A stretch of 64,000 nucleotides of DNA, taken from contig CAHIKZ030000247.1 of assembly GCA_903632075.3 (NCBI GenBank), forward strand, positions 2,708,818 to 2,772,817, in the 5' to 3' direction. A model generated the notes under the pieces. That model was not told where the DNA came from, ran no database searches, and saw only the letters and a list, made by a program, of their open reading frames with translations. Position numbers and translations under genes: made by a program. Positions 44,351 to 57,508 of the stretch are shown here, in pieces (the first letter of the stretch is position 1; each line of letters opens with the position of its first letter). Source of the DNA: Acanthosepion pharaonis. Lineage: Eukaryota > Mollusca > Cephalopoda > Sepiida > Sepiidae.

Positions 44351-46900
44351 CATTTATTATGCATATAGATATGTACATCTATCTATATATGCCTACCACT
44401 ACATATGTGCGTGTGTATGTGTATATGTTATATATATTGTATACATACATATGTATGTGAGGACGTGTGTGCTTGAGTACATATATCCAGCAACACCATA
44501 AATAACCTTCATTTCTGTTCGCTTTTGGTAGTATAAGATGATTTAAAAGTATATGAATTGCATGTTGATGCTTTGATCTTGGGGATTTCAATGTTTTCTT
44601 TCAGGCAATAAAGGTAAGTGGAATGCTATGAAAACAGATCACAAAATAAAGTGTATCTCCTTGTGCTGAAACAAAAAACTAAAAACAAAGCCATCTCTTT
44701 GCAGTAAGCCCTCAACAGATGAGCAGGATATAAATCTACTGTCAAAAAAAAAAAACGAAACAACGCCCACCCCTACAAAGGATTTCTTAAAACTGCTACG
44801 CTTTCCTTTAACAAAGAATTATCTGATATCCAACTTGTCTGTCTACCTGGGATAAAGCATTAACATTTAGATTTTCAGCATAAGTATAATTACTGATTCA
44901 CTGGAGTCCTTAAAGGCTAGAGCAGATCCTTGTATTTAACAAGGAAAATTATTATAGATATTTCAATATCAATGTTTGATTGAGCCAGTAAACTAAACAA
45001 TTCTAGTATCTTTATATATGCAGCGTAGTGTATTTTACACAAATATTGAAATTTGCTCAAAATATTTGATAATCTTCATCATAATTTGTTATAAAATGTC
45101 TTTTCCCTTTTCCTTAGAAGTAAAATTGAGGCCACATTACAAATTCCTTGTATTCATAACCTCATTCTTGATACTAATATTGGATTTGTATTGAACCAAT
45201 TGGGACTTGAGAACACTGGTCAAGAAGTTGCTCTGAGCTTAATCTGTTCCTTCACATCCAATGTGTTACTTCAGTGTTTTCTTGGAAATGTTCGGCATAT
45301 TTCTAAATTAACTGACTATTGGTACTTTTGGAAGTTGTTAATTTTGTCTGATCAGATTTCTCCAAAAGTGATTCAAAAAATCTGTCTTATTTGCTTTATA
45401 TTGAAGGAGTTAGCAAGTAAAGGGAAGTTTCTGTGAAACAATTTCTGAGAAAATTATTAATTCACCTCTATTATTGTTCACACTTTCATTGTGGCTCAAT
45501 TATGCTCTTTCCCTTTTTAAAAAATACTTTCTGCTTTTAAGGTTTTAGTTTTATTTTTAAAATTGTTTCTTGGAGTTTTAATGTTTTACTGAGAATAAGT
45601 TGATCATATTTCCACTAAACATATTCACGTATACCAGACAGTATTTTTTCTTTTTATAATTCTTAGAATTTAACTGCTCATTACTTTTTAACTATGCTAA
45701 TCTATTCATAAGACATAATTTTATTTTTAATCCATTGCACCTAGCATATTCACTAACATGTCACAAAGAAAACGTTTCTACTGTTTACTTAGATTTAATC
45801 GAGAGAAACTGGTCATTTAAGTTTTAAATAACTTCTTATCAGAAATTAAACCATTTGTTACAAAAAGACCTTGAAATTTGAAGATTATTAAATTAAAAAA
45901 ATGTAATTTTATTTATATATGTAATGTGCTATTTACTGCATACATTCAAGTTAGAACAGAGTTGTTGTTTTTATTAACTGTTAAGAATAGGTACTTATCA
46001 AACTTCTAGTCAGCATTAATCTGTTAAACTTTAATGACTAAGTTATTTACAGTAGATTTTGGAATCATTAAATACTGTATTCTTAGTGTTTTTAGAAATT
46101 TTTTCTTTAATGCTTAATCTCAACAATATACAGACAATATCAACACAATCATTGAAATTTCAATGCATTTAGGTTTTTACAGTATCATCATTACTTACTA
46201 ATTCTGTAAATGCCTCTTGTCAAATTAGGCCCACATCTGGTTTCCTTTTGTATCCCCCCTCCTTCTTGCTGTTTAGACAGTGTAAATATTAAAATATACT
46301 TCATAAAAATTTCCATTAAATTAAAATTATTTTTTTAATTTAAATATAAAAATATGTATATATATATATATATTTTACTTTTGAATTCCTCTTCATTCCC
46401 TGGTCTATTTCCCTGTCTGAGGATGATGAAGATTGCCAGATGCTGGAGGTGGATAATTCCAACTTTCAGCTGTCCTCTTTCCTTAGCCTTGCCTTACTCT
46501 GTGACTATCACTACAACCACCTGATATTCATGAATCTGCTGATATTTACTTCTCTTACAGCATTTTCTGATTCTCAACCACAAATGGCTCAAAACTTTTT
46601 GCAAACTATATTGCTCGCTAACAGCTGTTGTTTGTTCATTTACATCTATTGGTATGAATACGCGTTTGGAGTGTAATAGCAGCTGCCAGAGATACAGTTT
46701 TATATTGAGGTATGGCTACATTTATTATGCTCTGTCTCACTGAAGATAAGCAATATATCAAAGAAGGTGTTTGTTTTCGTTTTTTTTTTTTTTCCCTCTT
46801 CTCAACTAACCAGTTCAACAGCTATTTTAAAAATGCATCTTGTCTTCTAGAAAACATACATAAAAAAGCTTTTTGTTTTATAAATTGAAATTTTTTTGCT

Positions 46901-46934
<34 letters not shown>

Positions 46935-48245
46935 CAATTGAAAACTATAGCAAAGGGGTTTCCACTGTTTTTTTTTTTTTTTTTTAAGAGTAATTTCAGT
47001 TAAAAATGATTGAACCATGACTTGATTCAACAGGGCATAATCAAGAGACATGGTTCTATCATCATGCTCTATCAAAAGTGACATCCCTAAAGTTTCCTGC
47101 ATAGGAATATCTATTGATTATCGATTTGTTTGCAAGTATGACTTTTACGAAGATCTTCATGTGTGGGGTGTTTTTTTTTTTGTATGTCAGGAGTTTTTAG
47201 TGTATCTGAATTAGGCATTTTTTTCACTGTTGTTTTTACAGAGCACCCACATATTTTGAGTCTTTGATTTCTATATTATTGATGTTGTCACTTTGCATTT
47301 CTTATTGAATTTAAGAATCAGTAATGGCAATTATGTTAATTTTTGTCATCCTCCCCAAACATAGTTTAGATGAAGTAATCATATTCATATGACTTGTTTT
47401 CCATTTTTTTCTTTGCTTAAAATATATATAAAAGATGAATTATTTTGGAGTTTACTATAAATATAGGTAGCTACTTTAGTGCTTTTTTTTTTTTATTTTT
47501 TTTTTTTTCTGGAAGTCTGATTTGTTTTGTAATTTTGATACTTTCTTGGAATATTTATTTTTACTTCCGACTTATTTCACATTCTTTCTGAAAATACCTA
47601 TTATGTTTATTCAAGATATTTGGAATTAATATGGATATCATTATACTTGATAATTTTCAATTTTCTTCACTTGGAGATTTTAAGGTCTTGAAATCTAAGT
47701 TAAAAATTTTCTTAAACTTTTATCAAGCAGAAATGATAGAATAAGTTTGAAAATGGCTGGTTCCTTTTTCATACTTTTTGACAGAAAAAAATTACACAGC
47801 ACTTTAAAAAATTTCTTTTATTATGACAAGTCTCCTTCATTTTTTCTTTTTATTATTATTATAGTATTTAAATTGTAGATAATATATTTAAATACAAATT
47901 TTTAATCCAGTTTAAACCTGTTAACATTTATATAACTTTACCCTTAATTTAACTATATATTAATATTTTTTAATTGTTATCAAAATAAATGATTGAAATT
48001 AGGGGAGGGGGAAATAGTAGCTACTCTTGAGGCAATATGTTATTCTGTTGAATTTTGCTTATTTGAATATGAATTAACTTTGTGCTGAATGTATCATCTC
48101 TCTTGATATAATTTATTGTCCCGTTGTTGAAACTTGTCTTGGTTCTATCTTGTAATAAATGTAACTCGTATTTTTCTTTCTTATTTGTTACTTTTTCTGC
48201 TTTACATATAATAAAATTAGGACTAAACACTTTATGGGAACCAAT

Positions 48246-48286
<41 letters not shown>

Positions 48287-48420
48287 TGCACTTTGTTTAT
48301 AGCTGATAAGTCTGTCTCTTGGGAATGTGACATTTTTACAATATTAGATGCTGTAGCAATAAATTTGTAGTTATTTGATGTAGCTGTTAATATTGACTGA
48401 TGCTGTTTCTGATCTGCAAT
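44230..48420. other. AT-rich region without recognised genes
   Basis: Poly-T runs (44317-44345, 46903-46934, 46967-46985), TG/TA-rich patches at 44400-44480 and (TA)n at 46358-46372 and 48257-48285. An acceptor-microexon-donor-like string lies at 44605-44613 (TTTCAG, GCAATAAAG, GTAAGT). The block at 46420-46690 is less AT-rich but unrecognised. Confidence 0.6.
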
Positions 48421-48429
48421 CTGAATAAT

Positions 48430-48690
48430 TTACTGGCCATCATCATCGTGTCTCGTCAGCCATCACATCAGGGTGGTTTATATTAAAGGTCTTCTCTTGT
48501 TGCCAGCTTTCTGCCCAATGTTTGCTGATCATGGGAGTGAGTACTGCATGTATGGATTTGATGAGCATACAGAGGTTAGTGCTGCTTTCTCTGGCCAAGT
48601 GTTTGTGAATGACACCGACTGATCGACTGCTGGGGGTGGGACAATATGTACAGACACCTTCCCTGTACTCCCCACATCTAGCTACCATTT
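48430..48690 (-). other. Unidentified GC-richer block
   Basis: A 260-bp island of balanced composition. On the minus strand an 89-codon frame reads CTYCPTPSSRSVGVIHKHLA and then ISKHWAESWQQEKTF. I do not recognise it. It may be a transposon fragment or an exon. No clear flanking splice sites. Confidence 0.3.
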
Positions 48691-49308
48691 TATTAATTTT
48701 TAGAACAAACAAAATTCTTTTCTAAGACAAGTGTTAATCATGTATCTTAGTGAATTGCAAACTTATGGATTTGCTTTTTATGTTTTGGCCTTTGAAAAAT
48801 TGCTATTTTTGCTAATAAAAGCCTCAAATTCACATATATTACATATTGTAAGAGTCATCATTTCTGTTTGTGTATTGAAAGGGAAAGGAGGTTAATATCA
48901 AATTTTTGTTTTCTTCCTGAACAATAAATAAAAATGATCTGCCTTTATACTAAATATTGCTGGCAAATTAAATAAAATAGATTATTTTCTATGTATCTAA
49001 TATTAGGGGAAAAAAAGCTTGCCACTCTGTAATCTTTTTACTAGATTTTTATTTCTATTTTTCCTATTTATGAATGAAGTAATTATTCTTAGATTTATTT
49101 GGATTTTTTTTTTTTTAACCTTAAGTTTCCAAATGATTTGGTAGTTTTCATGTTGTCCTTTAGCTGATATATAACTACATGTGATGCCAATTTTGATTTA
49201 GTTATGCCGTTTTCTTAATTTTTTTTTTTCTTTTTTAACTTTCAAAGTTCAATTTTCTTGCTTGTCCTATGACAAGATAGTTTATATTATCAAGTTTCAC
49301 TTCTTATA

Positions 49309-49332
49309 TATATATATATATATATATATATA
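49309..49332. repeat. (TA)n microsatellite
   Basis: About 12 TA units beside the 3' end of the reverse-transcriptase fossil on the minus strand; perhaps its tail. Confidence 0.8.
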
Positions 49333-49379
49333 GCCTAATCCTCATATCTTAAAACTTTTTTATCATTTCGCCTCTTGCA

Positions 49380-50760
49380 AGGCAATAAAGCCATTAAGAT
49401 ACAAAGGGTTACTGAGTGTTAGTATGAGAATAAAAAAAAAAAAATCATGGTTAAAAAGAGAACAATAAAAGAACAAGAATTATGATGACGGAAGATAACA
49501 ATTGACATTACATTTAAATTTTTGAACTTCAAAATTGACCGAGGAAACAAGCAGTCAGAAAAGAGTGTTCCACAAGAAAGAAGTACAATAAACTATTAGT
49601 ATATGACTTATAGTTACATCTAGCCATTTTACGTTTAAAATGATGAGACTGTTGCCAGTCTAATACAGCGTTTAAATTCATGTCTAGATGCCATATTCGA
49701 AAGCTCTTCAAAACAATTACCATGAAAATAATTATAGTAAAGGCACAAGGAAGCTACATTATAGTAGGAAAGTGACTGAAGCCAAGATGAGAGGTCAGGA
49801 CCAATGATATTGTAGATTCTTCTTTTCAATTTTATCAAGAATCTTTAAATATTTAGCAAGTGCACCAGAGTAGATGGGCCAGCAATATTCAAAATGAGGA
49901 ATGATAGACATATAAATATGTAAGATAGATTCTGGCAAGAAAAATTTGGTACAGCACTGGGGAACCAACTTTTTTAGCAATTTATTCAATATAATCTTTT
50001 CATTTCATGTTGGTGGAAAAATATTAGTCCAAGAAGCCACTCTTTTGGCAGTTAGCATCAGCCATACTGATGGAAGGTAAAAATGGTCTTCTCATATGAG
50101 GAAAAGTGAACAGTTTCGTTTTGGAGGCTTTAAAATCAATTAGCCCTTCCTTGCCCCAGTTAACAGAATTTAGATCACTTTTGGGATCAGCTGCCAATTT
50201 TACCTTATTGATCTAATCAGACACTATTAAAACAGGAATAAATGGTTGTCATCAGCCAAGTTGAAAACTGATGCCATCAGAAATGTTGATGAAAATTAGA
50301 ACAAGAAAGGTCCAAGGATAGAGCCATAGGGGGTGCTTACATTAATGCAAAAAGATCTAGAAGATTCATGATTACTTGGTGATTCAATAAGACATTCAGT
50401 TCAAAAATTTGTCCAGAAATACCATAACCTTTCAACTTGTGAAGACCAATATACCAAACCCTTTGAAAACTCTAAAGCGACAGCCTGAGTTTCACCATTG
50501 TTATCTTAGTCTTCATAGACTCTTTCAGTAATAACCATTATTACATCAGCAGCTGACCTAGAGGAGTGAAAGCCATATTGCTTATCTGAAAGAAGACTAT
50601 GCAAAGTGAGGTGCTTAACCAGTTCAGAGTTAATTAGTCTCTAATACATTGCCAAAAAAGAGGTAGAAGGTTCAGGCTGTTTGCCAGAGTTCTTAGGCAG
50701 AAGAGAATTTTCAGGCTGTTTGCCAGAGTTCTTCTTCAGAAGAGAATTTTCAACAAGCAG
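49380..50760 (-). pseudogene. Jockey/CR1-like non-LTR ORF2 fossil, palm to C-terminus
   Basis: On the minus strand, from about 50660: LINSELVKHLTLHSLLSDKQ, YGFHSSRSAADVIMVITERV, then a frameshifted KVWYIGLHKLKGYGISGQIF region, then SVFNLADDNHLF, where the YADD catalytic pair survives as LADD. It continues SILHIYMSIIPHFEYCWPIY, SGALAKYLKILDKIEKK and VASLCLYYNYFHG, the C-terminal domain of this family. The 3' end has a short UTR-like segment to about 49350. Many frameshifts. It is the longest RT fossil in the window. Confidence 0.8.
50664..50752. repeat. Tandem duplication, about 42-bp unit
   Basis: TTCAGGCTGTTTGCCAGAGT followed by TCTTAGGCAGAAGAGAATTT is repeated immediately, with TCTTCTTCAGAAGAGAATTT in the second unit. 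It is a local duplication inside the RT fossil. Confidence 0.85.
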
Positions 50761-51428
50761 GAAAGTAAGAAGCAGCAAAGCACATTGTACAATTTATAGG
50801 GAATAGTAGCAAATTCCGGAGCATGTTTCTTAAGGATATAAAATAAAACATTCTTTGAGTAGTATTACTTGTACAGCATAAAATTATGAAAATAAACTTG
50901 TTTTTTTTTCCCACTTCATAATTAACATTTAACTTTTGGTATGACATATGGTAAGAAGTTTAATAACATTTCCTCCATATTTTGCTTATGAGATTCAATA
51001 CTATCAATGTTCTTCAATCCAAGTAACTGTGTGTATAATTAGATAATAGATTGAAATCCAAAAAGGGATTCTTTTTATGAAATCTTTTACTGGATAATAC
51101 ATAAGATTTTAAATTTTACACCAATATTTTGCCTGTTATTTTTGCCACCACTTTTTAAAGACTTTCTAAAACTTAGAATTGACTTTTTTTTTTTTTTTCT
51201 TGGATCTTTTACCTTCTCAAATTATTTTTATTAAATTATGTACTCAACTTGTTATATCTCAATGAATTCTAAATTAAATAACACTAGTTCATAAAGTTTT
51301 AAAATGATATAATTTTGCATGCGTCTGTCTATAGTTTTAAACAAATCATGCCTTTTTGTATTTTAGTTACAAAAATACTGTTTGATGTGGTGTAATTTCA
51401 TTTTCATATTTAAAGTCAGGTTTTGTTT

Positions 51429-51431
<3 letters not shown>

Positions 51432-51497
<66 letters not shown>
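51432..51497. repeat. (TA)n microsatellite
   Basis: About 33 uninterrupted TA units. Confidence 0.95.
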
Positions 51498-51501
<4 letters not shown>

Positions 51502-52034
51502 CTAAGTTTTCACTACCCAAAAATGAATATATCAAAGCAATATTAAATATTCCAGCAAAATAGAAGAGTATTGTATACAAAAGACAGCTTCACTTTTTTT
51601 TAAATTGTTTAAATTTATTTCTCACTAACTTGTTGGGATTGCATATGTCCCTTGAACTTTATTTGTAAATTTCATATTCTAGATGTTTTTACAAGTTTAT
51701 TTTCAGGTTGATCTGACTCCATTCAAATGTTCATATTTTGATGTTATCTTGTCTTTCATTAATTGCATGATAAATATATTGTGCATTACATTTGTTATAT
51801 TCATTCTTGGTTGGTTCTTTTATAAATGCTTTCAGTATATTCAGGGTTGGGTGCAGTGACAGATCTTCCATTAAGATAACATTTGATACTCTCATTAAAG
51901 CCTATTGTGCCCCTCCCTTTTTTTTTTTTCTTCATGTCACCTCCAACAATATTGCTTTTCTTAATAAGCAGGATTTATTGTTTTTAAATTGATAAGCTAA
52001 GATGTATGGTGTACAATGAAGGTGTGTGTAGTAA

Positions 52035-52040
52035 AAAAAA

Positions 52041-52078
<38 letters not shown>

Positions 52079-52157
52079 TTTATATCCCAAAAACTTTAAC
52101 TTTCCCCTCTTTCTTTTTTTTTTTTTTTTTTTTTTTCCCTCACATTTTTTTTCCTCA

Positions 52158-52207
<50 letters not shown>
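52035..52207. repeat. Poly-A/poly-T inverted low-complexity block
   Basis: An A12 run is directly followed by T runs broken by short CCCTC and CCTCACA interruptions. CCTCACATTTTTTTT occurs twice. Confidence 0.85.
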
Positions 52208-52284
52208 CCCCAATGATTTAATTTTGTGGGGGATTTTTATCAAATCACCACCTAACAGTCATCCTCTTCTGCTTTCTCTTGCAG

Positions 52285-52711
52285 TGAAGCAGCAACATCA
52301 TCACTCAATGCCATCTTGGCTATCACCATTATCATCACCGCCAAACAGCTACCACCACCAATGCCTGAAACTGATGATTATGATACTGATGTGCAGATTT
52401 GGGGGTCATATACTACAATATGCAACAAATTAGCTCACTCAGCCAGGATACATTGAATGATTGATACCAGTTACTCAAATAGGTATTTCCACTTAAGAAA
52501 CCAGAGGTATGTGAAATAGGTACCTACTGTCTCCTTCTCTTCATCTTAATTGTTCTTCAGCGGTGTCAAATGGTTCACCTTTCCTCTGGTAGATAAATTA
52601 ACAGCTGCTCAGGCTAGTGCTTCTTTTCCAGTTGTCTCCATGGTTGGAATAGCACTTCAAGCAGTCTTTATTCATTTGACCATTTATTTTTATTATTTTT
52701 ATTTATTTTTT

Positions 52712-52746
<35 letters not shown>

Positions 52747-52795
52747 CTATCCCCACCCCAAGAATTCTGCAATCATTTTTATTACTAAAAATAAA
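52285..52795 (+). other. Possible terminal exon
   Basis: TTCTGCTTTCTCTTGCAG ends at 52284 and is followed by about 200 bp of balanced composition (TGAAGCAGCAACATCATCAC onward). An AATAAA lies at 52790-52795. It could be an alternative 3' terminal exon of LUC7L3 or of an unknown transcript. Evidence is only the splice-like acceptor and the composition. Confidence 0.3.
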
Positions 52796-53199
52796 GTGTA
52801 AGATAAGTTTCTCCATGCCCCTTGCTGCTGCCCATTCATTCAAATGTAATATTAATCATGATTATATTGTCTTGATTTTTTTTTTCATTCCCATTGTCCA
52901 TATTTTTTTAATTTTCTTTTTGTAATAATTCCTGATAGGAATAAATTTTTTTTCACAATTTATCTGTCTGTCTTTTCTTTTTCTTGTAATATTATTTTGC
53001 CTGTGATTTTTCAACTGATAAGTAGTTTTAAGAAATATTTAAATCTACTAGCATTACATAAACCTATGGAATGCTAATGTGTTGGGGGGGGGGTACCACA
53101 ATTTTTTTCTTCTCTACATAACTATGATGATGGAAATGTAATTTTTAGTTTACGGGGTTGAAACAAAATTTCATAGTTCTTATTAAAAATATTTATAGG

Positions 53200-53520
53200 G
53201 ATTAAAATAATTGGGCAATCCAAATGTGCTTGGTCAGGTGAGTGCAGTAGAACATCTCAGATAAGCTGGATCAATTTCTGCCAGGTCTGCAAAGAGATAT
53301 GAGGTCTGATGTTGTCCTGATAGATGACAACTTTCAAATGGTCATTTTTCATTACTTGCCACTTTTAATTGATTCAGTTTGGAATGGTACTTATATAAAT
53401 TCAACATCATCTTTTTTGGAAGGAGTTTTTAATACACCATGTGCTTCCAATCCTATCAAATACACAGCATTACCTTTGTATGCAGACCAGCTTCTGGAGT
53501 GATTACTGGTGGTTCATTTA
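53200..53520 (-). pseudogene. Mariner transposase fossil (middle)
   Basis: Minus-strand pieces in shifting frames: NLYKYHSKLNQLKVASNEK, then a DN-RPHISLQTWQKLIQLIWD region, then a short HSPDQAHLDCP block. It corresponds to the mariner NSDLYCQQL, QDNARPH (second catalytic Asp) and PYSPDLAPSD blocks in order. The third Asp block is largely degraded. Confidence 0.65.
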
Positions 53521-53765
53521 ATTTTTGTTGGGGCATTTTTCACTCCACATTTTTATAAACAATCTAATTTTCATAGCCTGTGATTGTTCTTTTCAAAAAT
53601 GAATAATTTTTGTTACATTCAAACAGGGAATTGTGAACAGAAATGTAATACATTAGATTTTACTTTTCTTGTTAACTCATTAGGTACCCAGATATGGTAA
53701 TAAACATATCCAAATGTTTTCAGATGACAAAAATGTCTGCTCCAATTTCACTTTTAATGTAAAAA

Positions 53766-53790
53766 CATTGTGAATTTGCAATTCACAATG
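53766..53790. repeat. Perfect 11-bp inverted repeat
   Basis: CATTGTGAATT, TGC, AATTCACAATG. It lies between the two mariner fossils and may be part of a terminal repeat or chance. Confidence 0.8.
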
Positions 53791-53879
53791 AATCATAGAA
53801 AGCCATGTTGACAAGTTACCTTCCATAATATCCAAAAATATTGGGACTTTTGCTATAAAAAGCAAGCAACACTTCAATT

Positions 53880-54120
53880 TGGCATTTTAATCTCTTTTGA
53901 AGTAGTTCCCTTCTGAAGCCTCACATTTTATTCAGCATTGTTTCCATTGGTGGAAGCATTTCTGGAACTCCTTTTTTGGGATAGTGAGCAGCTGCCATTA
54001 TCGCATTCTTTTGTATTTCCTCAACATCTTTAAATCTTTCTTTTCAAGTGGGATTTGGAAAGTGGGGAAGTAACAAGTGAGGTCTGGGGAATATGGTGGT
54101 TATCAGACCTAGTAAATATT
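53880..54120 (-). pseudogene. Mariner transposase C-terminus fossil
   Basis: Minus-strand reading SPDLTCYFPTFQIPLEKK, then a DVEEIQKNA block, then IPKKEFQKCFHQWKQC and CEASEGNYFKRD. This matches the end of mariner transposases (EEIQKN, IPK-EFQ-CF-QW, CIASEGEYFEGD). Frames shift twice. Its order relative to 53200-53520 is inverted compared with one intact element, so it is probably a second insertion. Confidence 0.75.
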
Positions 54121-54480
54121 GTGCTTGGCTGAAAACTGCTGCACAAACCATAGTCACTGATGGAACCTCCGTGGTGTTGAAACAACCACACACTATAAAC
54201 ATTTTCCTTCCAAACACTGCTATAAACAGCGGAAATGAGCCAATACAATCAGAAAAAAATTTTATCATTTTTACAAAATTGTATATGAACAAAGTTTGAA
54301 AATACTTTACAAAATTTGATTTTTGTTACATGTACAATTTGTTTCACAGAAGATGAAGGAAATCCTTATTTTGCTATGGTACAATAAAAGATATTACCAG
54401 TACATAGTTTTAAGAATTAAAATCAATTTATATTAATAGGAACACAAAATTAATTAACAGGACAATTTGGGGAGTTAACC

Positions 54481-54486
<6 letters not shown>

Positions 54487-54531
<45 letters not shown>
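54487..54531. repeat. (TA)n microsatellite
   Basis: About 22 TA units. Confidence 0.9.
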
Positions 54532-54534
<3 letters not shown>

Positions 54535-54949
54535 AGGGAAAATTGAAAATAAAAAATATCTGGCATCCAGTGGAATTTTTAAATTGCCACAATCTATTTC
54601 TTTCAAAAAAGTTCATATTCTTGAAAATAAAAACTAATAAATATTCTCTTCTGTGGGACAATTTTGTAACATAGCCTGCTATTGTTGTAGAGTAGTTTTC
54701 ACAGTGGAGGCTTGTATTTCAATAAGTCGTCCTAAATTAGGTTCGACGTACAAAACATTAGGAACTTGAAATAAGAGTTAATGACGCAGCAATCTAGTTG
54801 TGATGGTTGATACTTCGATGTCCGACAGACTCACTCAACACCACTGAGCCCAACTGGCGACTGCTACTAATACTTATCTGTGGGAGAGTCTATTACAATA
54901 GAATAGGTATTATGGTATAACAGCTATATACAAAAGTGACATTTTAGTG

Positions 54950-56890
54950 TCTTTGGTGATCCTAGTTTTAAGGTCTGGTAAATTATCATGTTTGGCATCC
55001 CATTTCATCCAGCAAAATGTCTACATTTTGAGCAATTTTGGCCTGGATCAAAGTTGTATTTGACTTCAACATTTAATTTAAGAAGTAGTTTTTTTTTTTT
55101 CCAATATTTTTAAAAGAATTTTGATAACATTTTTAACTTATAAAATAGGCACCTCCAGAACTTTGTCTTAATTTTTCAAATAGTCTCTTTGTAAATTCAC
55201 CAAGCATAACAAAATGAAACCCTCTGCAAACATAAATTAAGCCATTGCATGTATAGTCAATGACTAAACTAGTATCTCTTGTTAATCATTTAATTCTTTT
55301 TTTTTATATTGCTTTCCTTCCATTATTTTTGTCATTTTCCCCAAATTAGAAAGATGTTCATCTAAATCTCATATCACTTTTTCAGTGGATCATTAGTGTC
55401 ACCATATTTATGTGACAGACAATTTTCCAAAATTTTAAGACTCTTTTAATGAAATTAACTGTTTCTGCAGTATCCTCCCTATTTAGTAATGGGTCTGTTT
55501 TAATGGCAGCCACAGTTTTATCACAAAGAACTGTTAAACAATGTGAAATATTTTGTTGCTCAATAGGTTTTGGGTAAACTGCTACATTAGTTTTGACTGC
55601 TTAACAAATTTTTTTTTTTTTTCATACTCAAAAACTTTTTTACAATTTCACAATTTGCTCTCGTTTGGAGTGGGGACACCAGAATAAAACCAATTCAGGA
55701 GTAGGTTCAATAATTCAATTCAAATATTTTTAAGAATGTGAACATAATCAAAAAGTAAGTACAAGCCATTTTTGGTTATCCAAGGCTTATTAAAAACTGT
55801 CAAATATTTTGAGAAAAAAAATGATGGGTCCTAATATTGTCACATATCATTTAATTGTTAGATTGCATCAAAAAAAAAATTTTCATATGAAAATTTGCAT
55901 CTAATTTTGCAACTGGGATCATTTTAAGTAACATTTTTGGTCTACTATTTAAACATTTTACCATGATGCCCAATACTGTTTTCGAAATTTTCAACCAAAC
56001 CGAACCAGATTCCTCCATGATATTGTCGATCCAATTTGGCATACAATTCATCAACTAAAAGAACACACTTTTTCTGATTTTTCAGAAATTTTACTAAAAA
56101 TATCACCAATAAAATTAGTCATCTAATGCCAAAGCTGATAATGTTCTCACAGTGGGTAACATCCTGAAGGCTGTTATATAATGACTGAGATGTAGCAAAA
56201 TATTCAAAAGCCCTGATAAGAATAGCAGAATCATCATGTTTTGTCTCAATCCTTTCTTGTGGCAATATTAATTTTCTTTTAAACATTTTTTATCAATTTT
56301 CAAGTTACTAAGATAAATTTTCATTGATTTATGACCATTGCTGAAAAATTGATATTCTACTTTTCTTAAGAGAGGAAAAAAAAAATTGTATGTATGCATG
56401 CAAATCTTGTTTTCAAAAATTTTAATTAAAACTCATTGAAATACCTCCAATGGAAAAAAAAAAAAAAATCAGTAGATTGGCTGAACAACTGATTGTTTGA
56501 TTTATAGCATGTAACTGCTGACACAAAATGCTTAATAGATATTCTAATACAAATTTTCAAAAGTAAGGATTTTGTCCTTTTCTTGAGACTCTGTCAACTC
56601 CTTATTTTGCACAAAAGCAGAAGTTGCATTTGTTCTTGGTTTTGACTGAGGACTAGGTAATGGCACAGGATCAAATACTGATGGTCGGTTTTTGGGTTGT
56701 ACTTTTTTTTAATAACCACTGTTTCCATCAAATGGAAAATGTCTTTCACAAATATCAGTGTTTGGTTTATCAGTGGTGTTGTCTTGCTGTAAGATACGTT
56801 CTCGCTCATTCTGATCTTGGGGAAGACAAAATACACAAACCTTATTTTGGTCATCATAGTTACCACGACAACCTGTTAGCACTTTTTGAC
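54950..56890 (-). pseudogene. P-element-like transposon fossil (THAP domain + transposase)
   Basis: At the minus-strand 5' end (about 56880-56690) is a THAP-like zinc finger: CRGNYDDQNKVCVF, and further on NTDICERHFPFDG, with RPSVFDPVPLP after it. Then come YNSLQDVTHCENIISFG, LLVDELYAKLDRQYHGG (the first catalytic Asp of the P-element RNase H fold), TVLGIMVKCLNSRPKMLLKM, IPVAKLDANF, KPWITKNGLYLLFDYVHILK and, near 55210, a C-terminal EGFHFVMLGEFTKRLF. The order THAP, RNase H-like core, C-terminal helical domain is that of THAP9/P transposases. It is interrupted by several stops. Terminal repeats were not found. Confidence 0.8.
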
Positions 56891-57451
56891 CATTTTTGAG
56901 AAAGGTTTTGAGGTACTGAAATTGAAAAATATTGAAGTAAACTATTATTTTGTAAAAATTACATGGTGTTTCTAAAATGTATATGAAACGTATGTTCTAA
57001 GGTCTGGAGGGTTTGGAATTTAGGTTTCAGAATTTAAAGTTTGTATAAATATGGGAATCTTTAAAGATTCCCATATTCATACAAATACTTATTATAAAGT
57101 GTGTGTGTGTTCATTTATATATGGGATCGGATTTCCTACATTTTTCAACAAACCTTCACATTTTTTTTTGGCAGGTAGTATTTCTTATTGTCTTGCACAC
57201 TTTTTTCTGTATTTTTTACATTCAGAATGCTTTAAAAATTCCATTTACAAGACAATTGTTTATAATAAAATTCTATTCAATCGGTAGACTCATAATGATT
57301 GAAAAAAATGTTTTTGTTTGGGTTTGACCAATTTGTAACAAAAAAAAAAAAACTAATTAAGACGTGTGTCCATCAATTTTATTTTTCAGTCTTTTTGATG
57401 GTTGATCTATCTCTTACTGTTACATCCCCAGGCAACGCTGGGCTCTACTCT

Positions 57452-57458
<7 letters not shown>

Positions 57459-57504
<46 letters not shown>
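57459..57504. repeat. (TA)n microsatellite
   Basis: About 23 TA units. Confidence 0.95.
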
Positions 57505-57508
<4 letters not shown>

